Positions 53,350 to 64,000 of a DNA stretch of 64,000 bases are shown here, one piece after another; position 1 is the stretch's first letter; each line of letters opens with the position of its first letter. Made by a program: the position numbers and the translations under genes. The notes below the pieces were generated by a model. That model did not search any database, was not told the origin of the DNA, and worked only from the letters and a program-made list of their open reading frames with translations. Source of the DNA: Multifurca ochricompacta (taxonomy: Eukaryota > Basidiomycota > Agaricomycetes > Russulales > Russulaceae). The DNA lies in the NCBI GenBank assembly GCA_022496185.1, contig WTXG01000006.1:62001-126000 (forward strand), in the 5' to 3' direction.

Positions 53350-53905
53350 TCATGACTTAAAAACAAGACCCTCATTCTGGCTGCGCGGGGTGAGGCCGAT
53401 GATCGATTTGAAGGTAGACGAGCGGTGAGTGAGAACTATAGAGTCGTCGTGCGGCCGCGTAAAAAAGTCATCTTCCCCTTCGTATGGCGACGAGCTCGCG
53501 TTTATCTGTAGGGACGAGGTAAGAAAAGGTTAGCATAACATTGCTGACGTTGCCAATTGTAGGTATGAAATGGATAGGACGGATTCGGGGGGAGGGGTTT
53601 CCGATGATGGTACACACCCATTGTCCCAAAACCTCTTCTAATCTGGTGGCCTCCTCTGTGGTAAAGTGAACATCGGTTCCCTTCTCTGCGTGGAGCTTTA
53701 ATAGCTCGCTGAGGGTGCGTTTGCCATTGCGACCGCCATGGGGTGGTGAATTGGGCATAGGACTGTCGTGGGCACTGTCGTGTGAGGGAAACACGATACG
53801 CACAGGAGTGACAGAGTTGATAGCGGAAGGGTCAACACTGGACTCTAAAAGATCCCAATCTTCTGGAGGATGAGAGGAGTTACGTGACGAATTTGACATG
53901 GTCAT
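53350..53905 (-). CDS. Small conserved agaricomycete protein
   Basis: Two exons, 53618-53905 and 53350-53505, join in phase at Trp|Ile to 147 residues. The ordered core is RTLSELLKLHAEKGTDVHFT, TEEATRLEEVLGQWINASSS, PYEGEDDFFTRPHDDSIVL, with an acidic-aromatic stretch and a tail (TFKSIIGLTPRSQNEGLVF). I recall very similar short proteins in other mushrooms, also of unknown function. Reading through the intron gives a false extension (WVCTIIGNPSPRIRPI) that lacks this conserved end. ATG 53905 and 53899 are both possible starts. Confidence 0.8.
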
Positions 53906-53934
53906 TGTCGTTGCAGGTGTTGTGCTGTGTTAGT

Positions 53935-54045
53935 GTTGAAGTTAGTGTGGGAGTGGGAGTGGAAGTGGGTGTGGGTGTGGGAGTGGGAGTGGGAGTGACG
54001 GTGAGAGTGACGGTGGTGAGGGTGAGAGTGAGAGTAAGGGAAAGT
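53935..54045. repeat. G-rich minisatellite (GTGGGA / GTGAGAGTGACG units)
   Basis: Tandem GTGGGAGTGGGA-type units for about 60 bp, then GTGACGGTGAGAGTG units. It lies just upstream of the minus-strand gene at 53905. The plus strand has many GGG runs and could form G-quadruplexes. Confidence 0.85.
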
Positions 54046-54211
54046 ACCGCTCCCGCTCACTCAACTCATTCAATTATTTATTTATTTATTTATTGGTCCG
54101 TCTTAAGTTATTGGTATGTTATCTTGCTTATGTTATAGTTATAAAATTGGAGGCGAAGGCGAATGAGGTTAGTCCCAAGTGGAGAGGGCGCACAGACACC
54201 AAACTTCAGCG

Positions 54212-55738
54212 CTAGAACACCACCGCAACAAAGGCTAGCATAGCCGCGCTCACAAATCCCCAGAGGAGGCCGCGTGGAGCAACAGCGGCCGCGCCATTCG
54301 AACCTGTCTGGGAAGACGACGAATTTGATGTCCCCGACTGCTTGGGTTTACCACTGCTCGATGTTGCGCTCGCCGACGTTGAGGCGCTGCTCGCTGCTGG
54401 TGCAGACTTTGCTAGGGATGTAACCTTGCTCCATTGAGCCCCCGCATTCGTAGTCGTGTCGTTCGCACTGAAAGGCAGATACGATACTGCCCCCTTGCTG
54501 TCCAGCTGAACGAGTGAGCTGATGCCCGCAAAATATGTCGCGCCAGCGTCCTTCGTACTCGGTCCTGCAAGGATCTGTGTGGTGTTGCTCTCGACATTCA
54601 GCACGTATGTAGCGGAGCCATCATCAGGGATGAATGCAAATGCCTGCTGGACCTGATAAAAATGTAAACAATAAAATGAATTCAATAGAAAGGTGGGTGT
54701 TCCACGTACCCCTTGGTCTTGGAAGAACGATGCCGTCCGTCCGTTGGTCGCCGGGATAACCCCACCAGACGCGGGAAAGGCTTGCACGTCAGGTTGGAAG
54801 AAATCGACTGGCGTAAAGGAATTACATTGAGCGGCCACCACTTGTGCACAAAAGTATTTGCGTGAACATGGACTTACAGTGAATTACATAGATATCGGCA
54901 CTACCAGCAGGGGTGCCGGGGACGTTGAGGAAGAAGATGTGGTTTTGAGCGAGTGCCATCACAGGTTGGTAGCCATCCGCATAAGGTGCCTTCTCGACAT
55001 CCACCCATTGAAGCGCACTGTTGTTGGCAGTCTTTAAGAGAGCCATGTCCAAGTGGAACAGCTCTCCATGAGATAGTGCATCTTATAAAATGGGTAACTA
55101 GTCAGGAGGTTGTTGCATCGCCAGATAGGAATGAGTCGATTTGGGGGGCTTACAAAACACATTCGTGTCATGGTCAAGAATCGCACTGAAGGACAAAGGG
55201 TCGAATGAGCCAGTCGTGACGGCCTGCGTGGACCACGACTTGGCAGTTGCGTCGTAGATGTGTACGCTCGAGGGGCTTGACTTATCCCCATTGGTAACGT
55301 AGATGGCGTTCGTGAACTTGACGCAACGGTATTATAATATAATTCCAAATCACGGAGAGGACATACTTGTGAAAGGTAACAGGTTGTGTTGGTACCATCA
55401 AAAGGTCTATGGAGGTAAAGAGTTGGCTCATTGGGACGGTGATGGCGATGGGCGGGTAAAGCAACTCACGGACGTCCAGAGGCGGTGATGTCGGTAGCGG
55501 TGCCTACAGACGCAAGTGTTTCAATATATGGGCCACCATACGGAATGATATTGTCGAGGCATACCGCTTGCCCACGTGTCTTGTGTGCCTGCGTTCCAGT
55601 CCTTTCCGTCAAGGCCAAAAGCAAGCAAATTCCAGTTGGTGTCGAATGCAACGCACGGAGATGCGCGCACAGCGGCAGGGGAAACAAAAGAGCGACGAAA
55701 GTGAGTAACGGAACGAACATACTGAGAAAAAAAGGTGG
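54212..55738 (-). CDS. Secreted, GPI-anchor-type protein of an agaricomycete family
   Basis: Minus-strand gene, at least six exons. Readable order: CVAFDTNWNLLAFGLDGKDW, TATDITASGRPPFDGTN, FTNAIYVTNGDKSSPSSVHI, SFDPLSFSAILDHDTNVF, LSHGELFHLDMALLKTANNS, YQPVMALAQNHIFFLNVPGT, AFAFIPDDGSATYVLNVESN, YFAGISSLVQLDSKGAVSYL, a Ser/Thr-rich stalk (SASTSASATSSSGK) and a hydrophobic end (GLLWGFVSAAMLAFVAVVF), the pattern of a GPI signal. Repeats of Asp-rich strands suggest a beta-propeller-like fold. The first exon is unsure: a good signal peptide (MFVPLLTFVALLFPLPL) sits at 55730 but in a frame different from CVAFDTNW, so an extra intron or upstream start is required. Confidence 0.75.
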
Positions 55739-56052
55739 AAAGAGTAGCGATAGTAGTGAAGGAAGAGGCTGTGATGGTTGTGGTGTGGTGGTGGTTGTGG
55801 TGATGGTTATAAATGAATGAATGAATGAAGATGAAGGGTCAGTCGGCTGTCCATTGGTAATTATTCGCAACGCCAATTCAAAGACTTATTTTTAGGTCTT
55901 CATCTTCGCTTCGTTAAGCGGTCAGAGCGAGACAAAGAGTGAATAAGACTATGACATTGGATGTAAGACGAATGTCCACGGAAAAAGTAGTTAAAAAAAT
56001 GAAATGGGAATGAGGGGATATGAATGGGATATGTATTGTCAGAGGTCAGAGG
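55739..56052. other. Short gap
   Basis: Upstream of the GPI-type gene and 3' of BIR1, both on the minus strand. It contains GTGGT/ATGAATGA short repeats at 55785-55830. Missing 5' exon(s) of the GPI-type gene may lie here. Confidence 0.4.
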
Positions 56053-58461
56053 TCATAATGCCTCAATCTGTCTTCTCACCTCCTCTGCGCGCTCCTTAAA
56101 CATTCGAATCTTCATCTCCCCATCTTGCCTTAAGTGCATGTATTGCACCTCAATCTCGTGCCGGATCCACTGCTCGACAGTCATCATACGTTCCTCTTCC
56201 GTCAGCTGAGCCCCATTAGTTCGTAAAGGTAACGACTCGACCAGCGTCTCGGCATCCGTATGACTCTCCACTTTAGTTGTAGACGTAGTAGATGACACCG
56301 AAAGCAGCGATGATGATGCTGGCGGAGGCGTCGTAGGACTCTCTCCACGTGGAAGGATTGACGACACCGGACGCTCAGGGGAGCGGTAAGGGTGAGATGG
56401 CGGCACAGGGGCGACCGCCACGTCGCCATCTGACTCGCTTTCCGAACGCGTCGACAGGAGCTTCCTGCTCGTATCTCCTTTCCCTGAAGGTGGCACACTG
56501 GGGATAGAAGCGACCTCCGAGTCGACATCCATAACATCATCTAGGGGGGGACCAGTCGTAGTTTTCACTTCCCCCTTCGCTAGTAATGACTTAGAGGTAC
56601 TCGAGCCAGAGCCAGAAAACGTCTGAGACCGGCTGTGCCCATAATGTGATACCATGGGACCACCAAACCTAGAGCCTTTCCACTCGGTCCTTTCTTCAGT
56701 GGGAGCTTGCAGTGGGGTGGTTGTCTTTTCTTCGCCACTTGACCGGGAAACCTCTGCTTCAAAACTCTTAGATGAGGCAGCAGGTCCTGACTTGCGCTCG
56801 AAAAGTGGTGGTGGGTCTACTCTTTGTCCAGCGTGCTGCTCCGGCTCTTCATCCGAATTCTCATTGCCGTCTTCGGTCTCCTCTGACTGTACTTGTGGCA
56901 CGTTCAAAGGCGCTTTCTTAATTGTGTCTGATTTGTCAGGTGTTGGCACAGCTTCATCAACTGGAACTTTGGCTTTAGCTTTCTTCTTTGGTCCTAGGAC
57001 CTCTCTTGGTTTAATCTCCTCGTCGGACTCCCCATAGAGGATGTACTCTTGCCGACATTGTTCCGCCTTTTTCCCACATCGCTGTCACTATCCGCGCATG
57101 GGGTACTCTCCTCCCGTTCATCCACAACGGCCGTGTCTTTTTTGCGCCACCCCCGTCTTGGCTGGTGGGCCTCCTCCTCTGCATCACTGGCTCGGAAGGC
57201 TCTTGTTTTCCGCGTGGGTTTTGCCATCTTAGCATCCTGAGCAACGTTCTTTCCCTTGACGCGCTGTTTTGTTGGTAGTGCCGTACCGGAAATGCCATCT
57301 TCGTCCGCTTCCTCGATCACCTCGATGGCCCCCTTCCCTTTACCTTTAGCTAAGGACTTGTTACGACTGCGTCCAAGTGTCGACCTGCGAAGCTCGGCAC
57401 CACTCATATCCTCTTCATGTTCCGAGGGTGGTTTTGCACGAGAAGAGCGTGTAGAACGCCGAAGGACATCGGATGTATCCTTTTCCTTAACAGTTGGCAT
57501 CGTTGGGGTCATCCGGCTGCGCTTCGCGGGACGAGGCGGCGCAGGTGCAGGTTGGGAATCATTATCAGACTGTGACGCAGACGTTTCAGAGGTAGTGGGT
57601 TGAGGCTGCTTTGAGCCTGCACGTGATGTTGGTCGTGCTGTCGATCGCAAGGAGGGCGTTCTTGATCTTATTTTCTGGGCTGGAGCTTCTGGGAAGAATG
57701 GGCATGAGAGGTTGGACTTTTTAACGCGCTTCTGATGCTCTTCCCTATGCAAAACTAACATTACAATGGTCAAGGAAATGGTTGGGGCACTCACAGAGGA
57801 TCATCGTCTTCGTCCCAGCCACTAAGCGAGACACGACAGTAGAGGCACGTTCCCGTGTCATCACCAGGTGTTTGTGGTGTGAAGACGAATCCCGCTTTCG
57901 CCATCTACAAGGGTGATGAGATGAGAAAAAAAAAACGGATGCGCGGCATACTTTAGTCGAGTTGGCACCGTGCCCTCTGATGCGATCATGCGGCCAGGAA
58001 TCATTAATTTTAAAGGTTGCCAACCGAGCCTTCTCCATTACCTTGCTGTCAGGTTGTCTAGTTGTATCTTTGAAAGTAAAGCTATAAGGCCATGATAAGA
58101 CTTTCTACAAGCATACCGTAAAAGAAAAGGCAACTTGCTTTCCCTTACGATCCACATCTTCGCTTAACCCACAGCGGACGACGGCCCATGCACAATTGTC
58201 TCGACATTTGTCCCAGTGAATTGCGAATGGGTCATCTTGCTCTTCCCACCCATCGAGGCATTTCCCACAACAAAAGCATTCAACGTTATCTCTAGCACCC
58301 CAAGAGGGATTGAAGAAGAAGCCAGCTTCAGTTAGAGTGTCGGGTGTTGCGACAAAGTGAGTGGGATGAGGCCATTTGAGGGATATAGTGCGCTTTGTTG
58401 TCAATTGTTTTACGCGTTTAGCCTTTCTAAAAGAGTCAAGACGATTGTTGAAGGCATCCAT
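56053..58461 (-). CDS. BIR1: BIR-domain protein (Bir1/survivin homologue)
   Basis: Fungal survivin relative of the chromosomal passenger complex, which brings Aurora kinase and INCENP to centromeres and the spindle midzone. ATG 58461 opens exon 1. BIR1 domain 1: LDSFRKAKRVK, KWPHPTHFVATPDTLTEAGF, CFCCGKCLDGWEEQDDPF, with His and Cys zinc ligands. BIR domain 2: RLATFKINDSWPH, MAKAGFVFTPQ, CLYCRVSLSGWDEDDDPLEEH, then LSCPFF. A long Ser/Arg/Lys-rich and acidic linker follows (KRSRMTPTMP, LRRSTRSSRAK). The last 45 residues are a helix (MTVEQWIRHEIEVQYMHLRQ, RMFKERAEEVRRQIEAL), expected for INCENP contact. The frame shift near 57000 implies an intron I did not fix. Two BIR domains is usual for fungal Bir1. 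Confidence 0.9.
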
Positions 58462-58618
58462 TTGAACCTGATACTGAGAGTGGGATTGAAAGGTGTGAGT
58501 GTAAGTGCGAGTGTGAGTGAGTGTGAGTGTGAGCGTGAGTGTGAGTGAGAACCGATGATTTGAGACTCTTTGTTGTGTATGCGAAGCGAGCGAGCGTGTG
58601 ATAAATTCCTCTTTTCTC
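58462..58618. promoter_or_regulatory. Shared 157 bp divergent promoter of BIR1 and WAPL
   Basis: The two start codons face away, 157 bp apart. The interval holds a (GTGAGT)n/(GTGTGA)n repeat at about 58495-58550. Any cis element driving either gene should lie here or inside the other gene's 5' part. Confidence 0.7.
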
Positions 58619-61600
58619 ATGAAAACACTGATCACCTACAGTAGAAAACCGAAATTAGCCATCGGAAAGAGGTCTCAGAGACATTCAGATGTTTCTGATT
58701 CTTTATTTTCACCAGCAAAGCGGTCAAAGGTCATTACTTCAAACCCCACAACAGCTGGCACTATTTCCATGGCTCCATCGTCTTCCACTCGGTTGGTAAA
58801 CTCTAGGCAACAAAAACGAGTTCTTGAAGGTTCAGGTACTCGATCAATTTCCCCAATATCTAACCAAGTGTTGATTATTTCACGCGTTCACTTGTAGATG
58901 AAAAGACGAGCAATGTCCTTACCAGTATGATTCGAATGTATCGTTTCCGTTGATTCTTTCTCAATATTCACTTCTCAGTCGATGAAAAGCCTATTGCGTC
59001 AACCTCGAAGTATCCACCAGATGTACACAATGAGCAGAACAGGTCCAAGAAGGCAAGAAGGACTCCCACCCCTCCATTGAGCAATTCCATGCGTTAGTGT
59101 TCTTCCAAATCACATTGAGCTCCTCAGGCTAAACCTTCCCCAGAGCCAGAGGAGCATCCCACGTCGCCCACCCGCCCCTCTTCGTCTGGCTCTACAATCA
59201 TTACCCCATCGTCTAACTCTCCTGCTTTACATACCTTCTGTACGCCTGTCAAACCAGTGACTTCGCTTCCAGCCCCATCCCCTCTCACTCCTCTTTCCGC
59301 GACGCCGCTAAAGCGAACTTCTACACATCCGATAGACCATACGTTCACGCCCACCAAACCCGGGTCGAAAGACTCGGTTGGTGCACTATCTCAATTGTTT
59401 GACTTTTCACTCAAGCCTAAGAAATCGGGGCGTGGGTCGCGGGACATAACCCTACCTCTTCAGTCGAAAGCCACTAAGCCTGTTGTGAAGCGCATGCTTG
59501 GCCGGACACGGACGGCCCCATCGGTCGTTGATGACCTCTCCGTCGACACAAGCTTTGATTCCCTGACGTCTAAATCGTCTAGCTTTTCCGTCGGGTTACC
59601 ACCTTCCCCACAGTCGAACCATGTCATTGATCCACCCGCTTCCCGTACCACGGTCTCGCGGACATCAACTATCCCCGATGAACAGCTTCCATCCTCAGTT
59701 CCTGGACCTTCCGCACCACCCCCCCAGCAATCAAATCCAAATCTTCGTACTTACGCCGGTCAATCGCGTTCTTTTTTGGTCGAACTACCCACAAGTAGTA
59801 ATCCTGGAGGCGGGGTTGATGGGGATGATCTAGGCTTAGAAATCCGCGAGTCATACAAGGACTTGCGTATGCGTTGGGGCGTCGATGATTTAGAGGATGG
59901 CCCTCGACCCGCCCTCTCAATGCGTCCTTCACCAGAGCCTGAGAATGGGCGAAAGGGAAAGGGAAAGGCGAGAGACCGCGCGAAAGTTGTGCTTCCGCCA
60001 AATATGATGAATGACTTGAAGAGCATCACGGAACTCAGGAGCAAAGGCGAGAGTAGACGATTCATGGATGAGGTTGGCTATCTATTCGAAGGAATGGAAC
60101 GGAATGTCGGTGTAAGAGTGCGAAGGGGCAGGTATGTGCACCCACGGGTAACAAGTTGTCATCGCTAATGCCGTGTCGCAACACGCAGCGCGCTGGAGCT
60201 TGTGACCAAAATCTGCGATCCAGACTTTGCTCGCCGCGCGAAGGCAACAGACTTCCTCAATCGTGCATGGGAGGCGTTGCGCGCGACTGGTGCTGGAGAT
60301 GGAGACAAGGTTCTCGATGCCATCCTTGTACTCTTCTCAGCGCTTGCTGCCCAAAACTCTCGCGAAGTGACCGATCTTGCCCAAAATGCGGACTTTGTTC
60401 CGATCCTGTGGGATTTGCTGGCTGGCCTCGGTGGAAAGGATTCACTAGAGCTTTTAGGGACTGGCACAAGCGATGCGGAGCTGAAAGAGGCTGGAATTGG
60501 GAAGGCTGAAAAGCTTATCGTGAGCGTCATACTCACTAAATTGTTATATTCTCTCTCGTCTCAACACACCCTACAGTTGGTCACTCTGAGATCTGTTATT
60601 GTAAGCAAGTCCGGACTCGTCTCAGAGGAAGAGTGCCCTTCTCTTCGTCAGCTCCTTTCCCGGGTTCTCGCCTCACTTCCGCCCTCCTTTCACAGACCCA
60701 CCTACTTAACACATCTTTACCAGACTCTCATAGCGGGGCTATCCCTCTTCCTTCTCGTCTCTCAGGATATGCTTCTGGACTCCCGCTTATCCCGACACGT
60801 TGGAGGCTGCACGCTCATTGAGCGTTCCGCAATTTAATCATATCGCCAACTGCCTGGAGGTCTTTGACTCCTTTCTGTTAGGTCGCTGGGGGGGCGACGA
60901 GGAGCACCCACTACTCTATCACGATGTGATTAACGGCAATGGACAGGAGGACCTAGCGGAAAGGCTTACGACGCTCTGTGCTGTATGCAACATCATTCTA
61001 AGGAATCCTGATTATGAGAATTATATCCCCATAGGTGATAGGTTCGACTGTGTCTCCCCTCTCGCTTTGCTCACTTTTGCCTCGTTTAGCCAACCGATGT
61101 ATTGAGTCTGCGCTCCGCGTACTGATCAATGTGTCTCATGACAATCCGACCTGGTGTAGGCTTCTGCTACGTCAGAGGCTCATGATTCCCGCTATCTCGT
61201 CCCTTATTATGAGCTCGCAATACGGGTTGCCTAACGTAATCGAGGAAACTGGCGAGCGGAATGGACAGGCGTTTGACAGGCTATGCCTGGCATTAGGAAC
61301 TCTAACAAATTTGGTCCAGGTAGATGAGGATTCTAAGGACCTATGCCGCCAGACAAGTGAGCCTTCTTAAACTTGTGTCGGCTCTAGTCCGCCTTTATCT
61401 AGACATTTACAGAGCTCGATCCTACATGTCCAGCCCCCCGTCAGTGTGCGTATGCGTGCAGCTGCCCGAACACTGTCAGTGTCATGAATTGTCTTACTTC
61501 CGTCTACGAGCGGTACCTCCAGTTAGAGGATGAGGACCCTGGGACACATATCATCCGTGGACATTTGGCGGTCCTGTTCGGTTTGCTCATGCGTAGTTCC

Positions 61601-61852
61601 TCCGAAAACCAGAGAATCATTCTTGGGGCATTACCTGGTGAGGGGCTTGAGGGGCTAATACGACATGCCAAGGATTTCGTGGGATTATACGCTGAATTTA
61701 TGGCGCGAGTTGCACGCGGGGAAGGGCACGGTGCAAAGGATGCAGAAGACGACTCGGAGGTGATAGTTGCCGAGGTCCAGGCGAGAGATGGCGCAACGCA
61801 GGACGTGGCGCAGGATATCCTCAGGTTTTTGGAAAGTTTGATGGATCAATGA
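58619..61852 (+). CDS. WAPL-type cohesin release factor (Wapl/Rad61)
   Basis: Nuclear protein that opens cohesin rings and removes cohesin from chromosomes. Start ATG 58619 gives MKTLITYSRKPKLA, resembling the conserved TYG/SRK start of Wapl proteins. A long disordered part follows (HPTSPTRPSSSG, TPSSNSPALHTF, SLPAPSPLTPLS). The helical WAPL domain begins after the linker KVVLPPNMMNDLKSITELRS: RFMDEVGYLFEGM, ALELVTKICDPDFARRAK, DAILVLFSALAAQNSREV, KEAGIGKAEKLI, then after introns FNHIANCLEVFDSF, ESALRVLINVSHDNPTWC, LCLALGTLTNLVQ, THIIRGHLAVLFGLLM and the end DVAQDILRFLESLMDQ. About ten exons, several short ones near 58900-59120 not fixed. Gene family is firm on the C-terminal half. Confidence 0.85.
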
Positions 61853-61957
61853 CGTTTCAACTAGTGATTTATTCTATTTACCGTTCCTATCATAGACATC
61901 GTACACGGAATCCTGTAACAATACCATGGGGAGCAGATCTCGCATCTGCTTGAGGTC

Positions 61958-63253
61958 CTATGAGCCGTCTTCACCCTCGCGTTGTTCTTTCGCTTGGGCT
62001 GCCTTCATAGCGGTAAATAATCCGTGTTGCTCTCCAAGGCCGTATGAAATTGTCATACGTTGGAAAATGGAAGGTAAAGTGGGCTCATCGAGTTCTAACT
62101 ATTAAAAAATAAGGAGTGAGCGGGATTGACGGTCCCCTGACAAATATTTTAGCACCAATGAGATAATGTCGTCGAGCATATGCGCCTGGCCAGTAGTCAT
62201 TCCCAAAAGACCCGTGTGGTTTGCATTCACGATGTGAACGTGAAAGTGATCTGTAGTTATCAGACGCGCGACGATGAGTGAAAGAGAAATCCTATTCAAG
62301 GATGTACTGACAATAGCTTGGTTGATAATGGACAAAGAGACGTAGCTCCGTCGCTTCTAACCCCAATGATCCCTGACAACATTGACAGCCTCGCGTCGGA
62401 TAGAGTGCAGGAGCGGGAGGTGAGAGTGATTGAGGTCTCTCAGACTCTTGATGCTAGGAAAAAGCATCAATGCGACGAGGTACAGAGACGTAAGGTTAGT
62501 GAGATCCCATTTCATGTCCGGCACAATGAGGAAACCGAAGGGATCCGCCTCTGGTGGAGAACGATACAATATTTTCTCAGCTTCCGATCGACCTGATATA
62601 ATTTCGTCTATCCTAGGAGGACAGCCGTATCAGTGTGAGCAAAAGCAATGTAGGAACAAGGCCAGTCGACCATTGAGTGCGTGAAGATGGGAATGCGTCT
62701 ATGTAAGGCTTTACGATACGTTCATACAGCGCGGGCGTTTCGCGCACGATATGAACTCGCTGTCTAGAGTACTGGAAACCCGTTAACGGCTACATTTCGG
62801 ATTACGCAACAGATGGAATGACCTTGCGGATATGTACATCAGTGGCGGGACAAATCACATTAATTTTGACGTCTGGCCTGTCCTGAGATGGCTTCAGCCA
62901 GCCGAACATCCACGAATACTGAAGAAAGAGTCAACCCAGTATAAAAATTAAAAAAAAAAAGCTCTGACAATGTCGGTGCTCCCGACTGGCTTGACGGTGG
63001 AAATGACAGTGAGGCCATCTGAGAAAGATGGCAATGCTGTCCTTTCTATACGTATTATGGCAGTTAATCCCTGACCATCCAAATTACCGGGGTTGGGGGA
63101 TGGAGGCCTGAAAGTTCCAAGCAAGGCGACGGTTTGATTGACAGGGTCTGTCGTCGTGGATTCCAGTTCGAGGTTGGAGGAGGCAACATTAAACTCACCC
63201 TCATTCAGTACTCGTTCAAATATAAAATGATCGATTTCAAAGTTGAAGTCCAT
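61958..63253 (-). CDS. DCS1: Scavenger mRNA-decapping enzyme DcpS (m7GpppX diphosphatase, HIT family)
   Basis: Hydrolyses cap dinucleotides left after 3'-5' mRNA decay. ATG 63253 gives MDFNFEIDHFIFERVL, a typical DcpS start; an upstream in-frame ATG at 63286 is less likely. Then SWMFGWLKPSQDRPDVKINV, ICPATDVHIRKYSRQRVHIV, RETPALYERIVKPYI, PFGFLIVPDMKWD, SIKSLRDLNHSHLPLLHSI and ELRLFVHYQPSY. The HIT triad HFHVHIVNA with GMTTGQAHMLDDIISL is intact, and the end (TISYGLGEQHGLFTAMK) matches the family. Stop TAG is at 61958-61960. Five or so introns. It ends tail to tail with WAPL, 105 bp apart. Confidence 0.92.
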
Positions 63254-63522
63254 GTTTTCGCGAAAAGGGACCGTGTGCGTGTGCAAAATATTAGGAGAGT
63301 CGTTGTGGATTCGCTCGTCATCGTCATCGTCCTCGCCTCAACTCGCAGTTTCATCTAACTTTTCCTTAGTCGCCTCGTAGACCTCTAGAAATTTCAGTAC
63401 TCTCAAATTTTCGTGCGCTATGCTCGCATAGTCGCCTTATCCACACAATATTTCCTTTCCATTCGACGAGGTGGTTGCGTGTCCCCGCAGCTCCCATTAC
63501 ACGGACTGCTAGCCCAAAAAAT

Positions 63523-64000
63523 ATGAATTGGTCAACCTCCGTTTATACCACACTTTCATCTGACACGGAGCCGTCCATCGTAATTACCTTCGATTCAGCA
63601 AAGTATATTTTTAATGCAAGTGAGAACACAACTCGAGCGATACTGCAAAGCAAGAGAGGTTGGAGAAAGGTCAAGGCCCTCTTCTTAACCCAGCTTGGGA
63701 CCCAGAGGTCAAGCGGTGTTCCAGGTGCCGTGCACTCTCATTCTTCATTCTCCTGGTCATTGTAGCCTTCTCACCATGAGGCATTCGCTGTTCAGGTCTT
63801 TTTATGTCAGTGGCAGATAGCAACTCTCGAATCCTGGACGTTGTCGGTCCAAGAGGACTTTTGCACTTCCTCGCTTCTATGCGCTTCTACGTGTTCCGGT
63901 TTGTCTAGCGTACTCCCCCGCAAGTGGTTTGGTACTCAATGTTTCCTGGCTAGGAACACTCTGGGTCTCAAGGTTGCTGAGGCTCCCAGTTTCAAAACCG
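63523..64000 (+). CDS. TRZ1: tRNase Z, long form (5' part, runs off window)
   Basis: Endonuclease that cuts the 3' trailer of precursor tRNA in nucleus and mitochondria. Only the N-terminal pseudo-nuclease half is in the window: MNWSTSVYTTLSSDTEPSIV, FDSAKYIFNASENTTRAIL, KVKALFLTQLGTQRSSGVPG, then after an intron of about 100 bp LFMSVADSNSRILDVVGPRG, LLHFLASMRFYVFR. These match the start of fungal ELAC2/Trz1 proteins. The catalytic HxHxDH half must lie beyond 64000. It diverges from DCS1 with about 270 bp between starts. Confidence 0.85.

Noticed and set aside
55466..55876. Minus-strand ORF with poly-Thr and a signal-peptide-like part
   Set aside because: As a separate protein it is unlikely: its last part is exon and intron of the GPI-type gene. 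The signal-like part may belong to that gene's first exon, left open.

Overview
This window is nuclear DNA of a mushroom-forming basidiomycete (Agaricomycetes). Nearly every gene is cut by short introns, mostly 45-70 bp with GT-AG ends. Intergenic gaps are small, promoters are CT-rich, and several products match families I know only or mainly from agaric genomes. There are no operons, phage, insertion sequences or CRISPR arrays. I read exons by eye from reading frame, splice signals and family knowledge; boundaries are inferred unless stated.

Left third (1-24.8 kb): ATP synthase subunit K, a DUF4048-like coiled-coil protein, a disordered agaric protein, a large RBR ubiquitin ligase whose real 5' end lies 1.2 kb upstream of its longest ORF, a GH16 beta-glucanase, the mitochondrial ornithine carrier, mitochondrial ribosome recycling factor, a KAR5-like nuclear fusion protein, a conserved agaric protein, and S-adenosylhomocysteine hydrolase.

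Middle (24.8-45.3 kb): a gene-poor 3.4 kb stretch, then a La-domain RNA-binding protein with a 43-residue polyglutamine run, a divergent G-protein alpha subunit lacking the usual switch II glutamine, a PMP3 membrane proteolipid, the tRNA m5C methyltransferase NCL1/TRM4, a conserved acidic protein starting almost back to back with NCL1, and the mismatch repair ATPase MSH2.

Right third (45.3-64 kb): a gene-poor 2 kb stretch, a multi-pass N-glycosylated membrane protein, a cytochrome P450, a small conserved agaric protein, a secreted GPI-type protein, then BIR1 and WAPL head to head (two mitotic chromosome regulators sharing a 157 bp promoter), the scavenger decapping enzyme DcpS, and the start of tRNase Z running off the right edge.

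Most genes are core housekeeping (mitochondrial energy and translation, methyl cycle, RNA processing, DNA repair, chromosome segregation), with a few accessory secretory or metabolic genes between them (GH16, P450, GPI protein). I see no gene cluster that looks like a new multi-gene system. The best leads are single genes with unusual architecture: the two-CCCH RBR ligase, the Gln-less G alpha and the KAR5-like gene.
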